A stretch of DNA of 5,370 bases from Planctomycetaceae bacterium. Lineage in GTDB: Bacteria; Planctomycetota; Planctomycetia; Pirellulales; Thermoguttaceae. The stretch covers positions 1 through 5,370 of the forward strand of contig JAIRPZ010000181.1 in NCBI GenBank assembly GCA_031256755.1. Direction: 5' to 3'. Below, piece by piece: positions 1 through 4,895 of the stretch; positions within the stretch are counted from its first letter, which is position 1, and every line of letters begins with the position of its first letter. The notes beneath the pieces were generated by a model. It was not told where the DNA came from. It ran no database searches and saw only the letters and a list, made by a program, of their open reading frames with translations. Position numbers and translations under genes: made by a program.

Positions 1-6
1 AATGAT

Positions 7-34
7 GTGACTGCGGAAGGCGTATGCGTATAAA
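7..34 (+). promoter_or_regulatory. Weak candidate promoter upstream of the etfA leader
   Basis: A GTGACT hexamer at 7-12 (4 of 6 matches to TTGACA) lies 16 bases before TATAAA at 29-34 (5 of 6 matches to TATAAT). The 16-base spacer matches the better promoters in this window. A start near 41 would give a long etfA leader or drive a short open frame beginning at 64. The -35 is poor and the upstream context is outside the window, so this is tentative. Confidence 0.28.
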
Positions 35-121
35 GAATATGAGAATATCATACAAGGTTTTTTATGACAAAAATTATGCCCGTCCGGCGAGACCTCGCTG
101 GAGACCGCCAGATATTGGATG

Positions 122-149
122 TTGACAAGCCGGGTCAATCTGCTAAAAT
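122..149 (+). promoter_or_regulatory. Sigma70-type promoter for etfA
   Basis: A perfect -35 TTGACA at 122-127 is followed after 16 bases by TAAAAT at 144-149 (5 of 6 matches to the -10 consensus), preceded by TGC as in an extended -10. The expected transcription start is near 156. This would leave the ATG at 119 outside the transcript and give a leader of about 44 bases ahead of the TTG at 200. The site overlaps an open frame continuous with etfA, which I take to be untranslated from this promoter. Confidence 0.6.
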
Positions 150-186
150 CCCGCAGTTATACAGAAATAGACAAACTGGAAAAATC

Positions 187-190
187 AGGA
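187..190 (+). promoter_or_regulatory. Ribosome binding site deciding the etfA start
   Basis: AGGA at 187-190 lies 9 bases before the TTG at 200. The alternative in-frame ATG at 119 has no comparable purine-rich site before it and lies upstream of the predicted transcription start. Together these favour TTG 200 as the start of etfA. Confidence 0.5.
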
Positions 191-199
191 AACAGTCCT

Positions 200-1225
200 T
201 TGAGCAATACATCGGTCAAGCAATCGGCAAAACAGGCGGTCTGGACACTGGCGGAACAATTTGAGGGTAAACTGAAAGGCGTTTCTTTTGAACTGCTTTC
301 GCGCGGACGGAAACTTGCCGATAAACTCGGCGTGAAACTTATTTCCGTTCTCATCGGCGACGGTGTTGCCGATGCCGATTTGGAACAACTCATCAAACAG
401 GGAGCCGATAGAGTGCTGACCGTCCAAGACCCGAAACTTGCCGGTTTTCTCTGCGAACTCTATGCCGAAGTGCTTTGCGGTTTGATCAAGGAATACGAAC
501 CGGCTGTCTTGCTGGCAGCGGCAACAAGTTCCGGCAGAACTCTGATGCCCTACACCGCTATCAAAGTCCACACCGGCTTGACAGCGGACTGTACAGAACT
601 CGACATCGAAGAAGGGACAGGGCATTTGCTGCAAACCCGCCCTGCCATCGGCGGCAACATTATGGCAACAATCAAAACGCCGGATTGTCGTCCGCAACTC
701 GCCACTGTCCGTCCGAAATCATCGCTGCCGCTGCCTGCCGACCCGAAACGAACAGGAGAAATTACACACATACCGTTTAACACCGCCGTAAAAGGAAAAG
801 GAGTGGAATTAAAAGGATACCGGCGGTCGCTCGACGGATCGGTGAACATTGAAGAAGCAGACGTAATCGTTGCCGGCGGAAAGGGCTTGAAAAAAGGGGA
901 AAATTTCGCAATGATCCGCGAACTTGCCGGTTCGCTGGGAGGGGCTGTCGGCGCAACGCGGGATGCAGTGGACAGAGCGTGGATTTCATATCCGCATCAG
1001 GTCGGTTTGTCCGGCAAAACCGTTTCGCCGAAGGTCTACATTGCGGCAGCAATATCCGGTGCCATTCAGCATCTGGCAGGGATCAAAACAAGCGAAACGA
1101 TTGTGTCGATCAACAACGATCCTGAAGCAATGCTGCACAAATTGGCGGATTTGAGCATTGTCGGTGATGTCTTTCAGGTTTTGCCCGAATTGCAGAAACG
1201 GATCAACAAACGGAATAACCATTGA
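200..1225 (+). CDS. etfA: Electron transfer flavoprotein, alpha subunit
   Basis: EtfA (FixB) pairs with EtfB to form a soluble FAD- and AMP-binding heterodimer that carries electrons from acyl-CoA dehydrogenases and related flavoenzymes to a membrane ETF-quinone oxidoreductase or other acceptor. Numbering from TTG 200 (341 residues), the N-terminal ETF domain begins at about 13 with AVWTLAEQ. The C-terminal FAD domain begins near 224 (VAGGKG) and carries GATRDAVDR (Arg254), YPHQVG (His266), GKTVSP (272-277), ISGAIQHLAG (285-294) and INNDPEA (304-310), all family hallmarks. Length is normal for the family, so the gene looks intact. The open frame reaches back to an ATG at 119, adding 27 residues that look unlike an ETF N-terminus; the promoter at 122-149 and AGGA at 187-190 favour the TTG. 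EtfB usually precedes EtfA but is not visible here. The family call is near certain; the start is moderately sure. Confidence 0.95.
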   Translation: MSNTSVKQSAKQAVWTLAEQFEGKLKGVSFELLSRGRKLADKLGVKLISVLIGDGVADADLEQLIKQGADRVLTVQDPKLAGFLCELYAEVLCGLIKEYEPAVLLAAATSSGRTLMPYTAIKVHTGLTADCTELDIEEGTGHLLQTRPAIGGNIMATIKTPDCRPQLATVRPKSSLPLPADPKRTGEITHIPFNTAVKGKGVELKGYRRSLDGSVNIEEADVIVAGGKGLKKGENFAMIRELAGSLGGAVGATRDAVDRAWISYPHQVGLSGKTVSPKVYIAAAISGAIQHLAGIKTSETIVSINNDPEAMLHKLADLSIVGDVFQVLPELQKRINKRNNH

Positions 1226-1412
1226 CAACCGGTGGTGCTTCGTCAAGAGTATGTCGCGTCCGTTTCTTGCCGCAGTCGAATTTGCTCTTGCAGAAAAGAG
1301 GAATATCGTTATCCTGAATACGGCGGTTATGTCGAAAATAAGGGGATATTTTTTGTTCCGAAGGATTTGACAGCCGGAAAAAATAACGAAAGCACGCCGA
1401 AAACGCCGAAAC

Positions 1413-1436
1413 GGGAGAGGGACTGTTCCCCTTTTT
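1413..1436 (+). terminator. Weak intrinsic terminator candidate after etfA
   Basis: A short hairpin (GGGA at 1419-1422, loop CTGT, TCCC at 1427-1430) is followed by C and then five T at 1432-1436. An alternative fold pairs 1415-1421 with 1429-1435, using G-T pairs. It lies about 190 bases after the etfA stop, so it would end a long untranslated tail. The stem is short and the T run is modest. Confidence 0.35.
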
Positions 1437-1441
1437 GACAA

Positions 1442-1464
1442 CCCGGCAAAAATTCCGGGCGTTT
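1442..1464. terminator. GC-rich hairpin, possible second terminator
   Basis: CCCGG at 1442-1446 and CCGGG at 1455-1459 form a perfect 5-base inverted repeat around an A-rich 8-base loop, with a short CGTTT following. It sits directly behind the first hairpin, so the two may act in tandem. The weak T run makes it only a candidate. Confidence 0.3.
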
Positions 1465-1466
1465 AC

Positions 1467-1494
1467 TTGCACTGCGGCAGGCGTAATGTAGAGT
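1467..1494 (+). promoter_or_regulatory. Weak candidate promoter for the two-gene operon
   Basis: TTGCAC at 1467-1472 and TAGAGT at 1489-1494 are separated by 16 bases, just upstream of the operon starting at 1532. Both hexamers are poor. The spacer carries a 15-base element (1471-1485) that matches 14 of 15 bases at 10-24, where it sits in the spacer of another weak promoter candidate. The expected start would be near 1501, about 30 bases before the ATG. Confidence 0.22.
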
Positions 1495-1531
1495 GTTCAT
1501 ACGCATAACAGCGGGAAAGGAAGCAGATTCA

Positions 1532-1954
1532 ATGACGAAAAACATAACGGATAAGGTTAAGAAAGGGGGGGCGGCAGTGCTGTTGGCAGGGACTTCGCTT
1601 TTTGCCGGTTTATACATTGCTCAAATGCGGCAGGAAGCGTTTGGACAAGCCGGTTATCCGGTTCCGCCGCAAGTCGTTGTCAATCCGCAGGCAGTTCCGT
1701 TGAAGTGGGTTGTTGACATTGCTCCTCTGGATAATCCGGTGAATCCGGCACAAAAACTCCGTGTCATTACCGTTGTTGATACCGAAACGAAAAAAATCGC
1801 CGTGTACCACGAAGAAATGGCGACCGGTAAGATTTTTTGGCTCAGCACGCGGGACATTCAGCCGGATTTGACTATCGGTCAGTTCAATGCGGTGCCGCCG
1901 CTGCCGAGTGAAATAAGCAGGGAAATCCAGCGTATGCAGAATCAGAGCAAATGA
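1532..1954 (+). CDS. Small membrane-anchored conserved protein (unknown function)
   Basis: The 140-residue product has a basic N-terminus (KVKKGG), one hydrophobic segment at about 13-30 that is a membrane anchor or uncleaved signal, and a linker rich in Pro, Val and Gln (40-58). A compact C-terminal domain follows (about 75-135) with predicted strand-turn-strand pattern: RVITVVD, KIAVYHEE, KIFWLSTRDI, then the QFNAVPPLPSEI tail. This layout (a value 'displayed' by a short beta domain, then FN...PLP.EI) resembles small hypothetical proteins I associate with planctomycetes; no biochemical role is known to me. The ATG at 1532 is chosen because AAAGGAAG (1516-1523) precedes it by a suitable distance; a GTG at 1493 is in frame but lacks such a site and would put polar residues before the basic start. 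The C-terminal domain is probably outside the cytoplasm. The next gene starts 38 bases on, suggesting one transcript. Confidence 0.8.
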   Translation: MTKNITDKVKKGGAAVLLAGTSLFAGLYIAQMRQEAFGQAGYPVPPQVVVNPQAVPLKWVVDIAPLDNPVNPAQKLRVITVVDTETKKIAVYHEEMATGKIFWLSTRDIQPDLTIGQFNAVPPLPSEISREIQRMQNQSK

Positions 1955-1992
1955 AACACGGGAACAAATAAAGAGAAAACGAGGTCTTTTCG

Positions 1993-3423
1993 ATGATGGT
2001 CAAAGCAGCGGAATATTACAATCTGGAAAAAACCGCCGAAGTGCTGTCGCTGGCAACCGCAGAGGTTAACCGGCTGCGTGAGCAGGGGAAACTCCGCGGA
2101 TTGCGGGACGGTTCTAACTGGAAATTTCTCAAAGACGAAATCCATTCCTATCTGGCGGAACAAATTCGGGCGCGCGGCGGTCATCAATCCGGCAGTGAGA
2201 ATTCCGGCAGCACCGATTCCGGCGATGCTGCGTCATCGTCGTTTGATTTGCTGATGGAAAACGTCCCTTTGCCGGGCGACTCTCAACTCGTCAGCGTTAG
2301 TTCCCGGCATGCGACTTCCGATATTGATTTAGCGGCAGCCGATGACGATCTTGCATTAGCCGAAGAAACCATCGTTGCGGCACCGCCGAAACCAAAAGCC
2401 GCCGCTGTTTCGCCGCCGCCGGTCCAACCGGAGCAGCCGAAAGTTTCCGAGTCCGGTTTTGATCTTGCTGCCGAGGACTCGTCCGGTTTAGTTCTTGCCG
2501 ATGCAGTACAGGATGTCAAGGATTCACCGGATATTGCCGTCGCGGAAGCCGACATTGCTTTGGCGGATGCCGACGATTTTGATGTGATGAACATTTCGGA
2601 AGCCACACATGTCACTCCCGTATCTAAATTAAATCTGAAAAAAACGGAGGATCAGGAAGACGAAGGATCGGATTTTCTTCTTGCCGAAGAAACCCACGTC
2701 TCTTCCGTTGTGAGACCGGGAGTTCAGACGGCATTACCTTCGGCATCGGATTTTGATCTGGTGCCGCTCGATGACTCGGATGTTTTGCCGCAAGTTCCCG
2801 CATCGGAGGTGGCTGGTGTGTCGATCAAAAAAGACAATGTTCGGAAGGGGGAGGGTTCTTCACCGCAACTCGGTCTTGCCGGTCAAAGCGGATTGGATAA
2901 CCTTGCCGAAAGGAGTTCCGGCGTTACCCTGTTAGACCAACCAAGCAGCCCGGACGATTCAGGAATTGTTGAGTTTACATTAGAGCCGTCGTCCATTGTT
3001 TCGGCGATGGATGACAACTCGGAAAGTTCTTCGCAAGTCATTGCCATCGGGGAGATTAATTTGCCGCCGCCGGAAGACGATCCTGTCCGACCGCCAGCCG
3101 GCGGCAACGAGTTCGGCGATTTCGACAATAATTTCAATATCGGCACAGATTCCGGGGATAATTTCAATCCGCCGGCAGGGGGTATGTTTGGACCGCATGT
3201 TGACGTATCGCTTGCTCCACCCCCTGCCCCGCCGACCGCGCCGTTGGGAGAGGAATACACAACGGCTTCTTTGGTTGCCTTGGCATTGGCGGTCATTGTG
3301 CTGATTTTTCCCGCTATCATGATGGTGGATACCGTCGCACACATCTGGAGTTGGGGCAATCAGCCGTTTATCCTGAACAGTTGGCTGATGGGCTGGTTCA
3401 AAGGTTGGCTGGGACTTTCCTGA
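1993..3423 (+). CDS. Membrane-anchored HTH (MerR/excisionase-like) protein with disordered acidic middle
   Basis: The 476-residue product has three parts. Residues 8-56 are a helix-turn-helix domain of the HTH_17/excisionase type: a first helix (NLEKTAEVL), a recognition region (EVNRLREQGKL) and the wing-like RDGSNWKF followed by a final helix. Residues about 63-420 are low-complexity, rich in Asp, Ser, Ala and Pro, with recurring FDL/IDL/FDV units (84, 111, 156, 196, 254) and three EETIV/EATHV/EETHV units (124, 203, 232), and two PPAGG units near the end. Residues 424-446 form a strong membrane helix, and 447-476 is Trp-rich and hydrophobic, perhaps a second segment or an interfacial helix. 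GAGG at 1981-1984 lies 8 bases before the start; ATG at 1996 is an equal alternative. I infer a tethered DNA- or protein-binding factor whose middle could be phosphorylated. DNA binding is unproven, and such domains in planctomycetes may have other roles. Confidence 0.85.
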   Translation: MMVKAAEYYNLEKTAEVLSLATAEVNRLREQGKLRGLRDGSNWKFLKDEIHSYLAEQIRARGGHQSGSENSGSTDSGDAASSSFDLLMENVPLPGDSQLVSVSSRHATSDIDLAAADDDLALAEETIVAAPPKPKAAAVSPPPVQPEQPKVSESGFDLAAEDSSGLVLADAVQDVKDSPDIAVAEADIALADADDFDVMNISEATHVTPVSKLNLKKTEDQEDEGSDFLLAEETHVSSVVRPGVQTALPSASDFDLVPLDDSDVLPQVPASEVAGVSIKKDNVRKGEGSSPQLGLAGQSGLDNLAERSSGVTLLDQPSSPDDSGIVEFTLEPSSIVSAMDDNSESSSQVIAIGEINLPPPEDDPVRPPAGGNEFGDFDNNFNIGTDSGDNFNPPAGGMFGPHVDVSLAPPPAPPTAPLGEEYTTASLVALALAVIVLIFPAIMMVDTVAHIWSWGNQPFILNSWLMGWFKGWLGLS

Positions 3424-3440
3424 TGCGAGTGTTCTATGCT

Positions 3441-3468
3441 TTTACAAATCGAATTTTTTTATTAAAAT
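3441..3468 (+). promoter_or_regulatory. Sigma70-type promoter for the PP2C gene
   Basis: TTTACA at 3441-3446 (5 of 6) and TAAAAT at 3463-3468 (5 of 6) are separated by 16 bases with a T-rich spacer. The expected start near 3475 gives a leader of about 50 bases before the ATG at 3527. No clear terminator separates the gene from the upstream HTH gene, so read-through could add to this promoter. Confidence 0.6.
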
Positions 3469-3526
3469 AGAAGCAAGGTCAGCATCCCTGCCTCGTCATT
3501 AGGTTCACGTCACAAAAAAATCTCGT

Positions 3527-4783
3527 ATGACTCCTTCCGATCCTTGGAAAAAAAGTGTCTGTTGTGCAGCAAGATCGGACATCGGTTTGAGGCGGGGCAA
3601 TAATCAGGATTCTTTTCTTGTCAGAGAAGCCGTTACGCCGCGTCAATGGCTGGATCACGGACATCTGTTTATTGTTGCGGACGGAATGGGGGCGCACGTT
3701 GCCGGAGAAGTTGCCAGCCGGCTTGCCGCGGAAACGATTGCGAAAAGTTATCTGAACCGGCGGAACGAACCGATTGATCAAGCCCTCGTTCATGCGGTCT
3801 ACGATGCCCATGACATGATTCGGAACAAGAGCCGGGAAGATGCGTATCGGGATATGGGAACGACTTGTGATGCCTTCGTGATGGCACCGGCAGGACTTTT
3901 CATTGCCCATGTCGGCGATTCAAGAGTGTACCGGCTGCGCGGGCGGACGTTTGAACAGTTGACATTTGATCACAGTTTGATCTGGGAAGTTTGCCTTGCA
4001 ACGGGTGTGTCGCTGGATCAGCCGCCGAATTATATTCCGAAAAATCAAATCACGCGGTCGCTGGGACCGACAGAAAAATTGATCGTTGATTTAGAAGGTC
4101 CGATACCGATTGAAATGAACGACATTTATCTGGCATGCAGCGACGGATTGAGCGGTCAGGTCAACGACGGGGAAATCGGGCAGATTTTGGCACTTTTCCC
4201 GCCGGAAATTGCTGCCGAGACGCTTATCAATATTGCGAACCTGCGCGGCGGTCCTGATAATATCACCATGGTCATTGTACAGGCGTTAAAAGACGAAAAA
4301 GAATCCGGCGAGGTTGATCTTGAGATGGTTGCTCCTCTTTGGCATTGGGGACTTCTTGCGGGAACGGCGGCGGCGGGTGCCGGTGCTGCTGCCGCACTGT
4401 TCGGTGGTCAAATACCGGCGGGCGTTATTCTTGCCGCTGCCGCAACAGCCGCCGCGACGGCGTTTTTCATTCTGACTCGCAAAACATTATTTGCCGGTTC
4501 TCCTTTTTTGTGGTCGTCGGCACCAAGCGGCAAAGCCCCTTACCGGTCTTGGGAATGTATCTTTACCGGAGAATTTGCCCATGCGCTGGCAAAAATCCTG
4601 CGGGAGATATTTCAGGCGACCGGCGGACAGCCCTCTTTGAGTGCGGCGCAGGAAACCGCCAAAAAATACGAAAAGGAAGCCGTTTTATCCTGTCAAAAAA
4701 GAAATTATGCGGCGGCCATTCTTAACTATGCCAGAGCCATTAACTATCTCATGCGGGAATTAAAAAAACAAACCGGAACATAA
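3527..4783 (+). CDS. PP2C-family Ser/Thr protein phosphatase with membrane hairpin and helical tail
   Basis: This 418-residue protein should remove phosphate from Ser/Thr residues using a two-metal centre. The PP2C (PPM) domain fills residues 11-252 and keeps its motifs in order: SDIGLRRGNNQD (Asp28), VADGMGAHVAGE (Asp52, with Ala56 where Gly is more usual), DMGTTCDA, HVGDSRVYRLRG (Asp131), LTFDHS, ITRSLGP, LACSDGL (Asp206) and GGPDNIT (Asp244). The metal-binding aspartates are all present, so it should be active. Two Ala/Gly-rich membrane helices follow at about 271-292 and 296-316, which would put both ends in the cytoplasm. The tail (371-414) is a helical pair resembling one TPR or MIT-like unit (AKKYEKEAVLSCQKRNYAAA...). 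The ATG at 3527 is the first possible start, since a TAG lies in frame at 3500; no Shine-Dalgarno site is seen before it. It lies after the HTH gene with its own promoter. Confidence 0.95.
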   Translation: MTPSDPWKKSVCCAARSDIGLRRGNNQDSFLVREAVTPRQWLDHGHLFIVADGMGAHVAGEVASRLAAETIAKSYLNRRNEPIDQALVHAVYDAHDMIRNKSREDAYRDMGTTCDAFVMAPAGLFIAHVGDSRVYRLRGRTFEQLTFDHSLIWEVCLATGVSLDQPPNYIPKNQITRSLGPTEKLIVDLEGPIPIEMNDIYLACSDGLSGQVNDGEIGQILALFPPEIAAETLINIANLRGGPDNITMVIVQALKDEKESGEVDLEMVAPLWHWGLLAGTAAAGAGAAAALFGGQIPAGVILAAAATAAATAFFILTRKTLFAGSPFLWSSAPSGKAPYRSWECIFTGEFAHALAKILREIFQATGGQPSLSAAQETAKKYEKEAVLSCQKRNYAAAILNYARAINYLMRELKKQTGT

Positions 4784-4796
4784 ACGCACGACGTTT
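4782..4796. other. Small inverted repeat at the end of the PP2C gene
   Basis: AAACG at 4782-4786 and CGTTT at 4792-4796 form a perfect 5-base inverted repeat around CACGA, overlapping the PP2C stop codon. It could be a weak hairpin at the transcript end, but the stem is short and no T run beyond the arm itself follows, so it is not a convincing terminator. Confidence 0.25.
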
Positions 4797-4814
4797 CTGC
4801 CTGCACCGCACTGC

Positions 4815-4842
4815 TTGTTCTCCCAATGTCTCCTGCTAGAAT
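4815..4842 (+). promoter_or_regulatory. Sigma70-type promoter for the exported-protein gene
   Basis: TTGTTC at 4815-4820 (4 of 6 matches) is followed after 16 bases by TAGAAT at 4837-4842 (5 of 6), preceded by TGC as an extended -10, the same arrangement as the etfA promoter. The expected start is near 4849, giving a leader of about 47 bases that contains the GGAG site at 4883. Confidence 0.55.
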
Positions 4843-4882
4843 ACGAAACAGAAGGGGAATTTCTCCCTTCACTAACATTTTC

Positions 4883-4886
4883 GGAG
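4883..4886 (+). promoter_or_regulatory. Ribosome binding site of the exported-protein gene
   Basis: GGAG at 4883-4886 lies 9 bases before the ATG at 4896 and fixes that start. It supports a real gene even though the reading frame leaves the window without a stop. Confidence 0.6.
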
Positions 4887-4895
4887 AAAACATAA

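Larger units (their letters stand above)
1226..1531. other. Gene-poor gap between etfA and the next operon
   Basis: These 306 bases hold no convincing gene. A GTG-started open frame of 68 codons (1232-1438) lacks a ribosome binding site, has no recognisable domain and runs into the terminator-like hairpin. The gap contains two hairpins (1413-1436 and 1442-1459), a weak promoter candidate (1467-1494), and three TTGACA hexamers at 1222, 1367 and 1435, each followed closely by CCGG and none with a matching -10. Confidence 0.5.

Noticed and set aside
24..125. A 33-codon basic open frame (ATG 24 to TGA 123-125) before etfA
   Set aside because: The GGAAGG site is too close to the ATG, the product has no known features, and the length is easily reached by chance.
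64..264. A 66-codon open frame starting at ATG 64 with AAGG at 54-57 before it
   Set aside because: It overlaps the secure N-terminal part of etfA in another frame, crosses the etfA promoter and ribosome binding site, and its product shows no recognisable domain.
185..697. A 170-codon minus-strand open frame
   Set aside because: It lies entirely opposite conserved etfA coding sequence and its product has no domain character, so it is a shadow.
1282..1309. Possible promoter TTGCTC-16-TATCGT in the gap
   Set aside because: Both hexamers match only partly and no gene starts at a suitable distance downstream.
1158..1370. A 70-codon open frame overlapping the 3' end of etfA
   Set aside because: Its first part is an out-of-frame reading of etfA; the remaining 40 codons from ATG 1251 have no properly spaced ribosome binding site.
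1232..1438. A 68-codon open frame from GTG 1232 in the gap after etfA
   Set aside because: No ribosome binding site, no recognisable domain, and it ends within the terminator-like region. Kept only as part of the gap description.
3060..3240. GC-rich CCG/GCC triplet stretches that look like a tandem DNA repeat
   Set aside because: Units are irregular and follow Pro, Gly and Ala codons in the disordered tether; no constant period as in a tandem repeat or CRISPR array.
2283..3359. Long minus-strand open frames opposite the HTH gene
   Set aside because: Low-complexity Ser/Ala/Gly products expected from reading the repetitive Asp/Ala/Pro codons backwards; no start signals.
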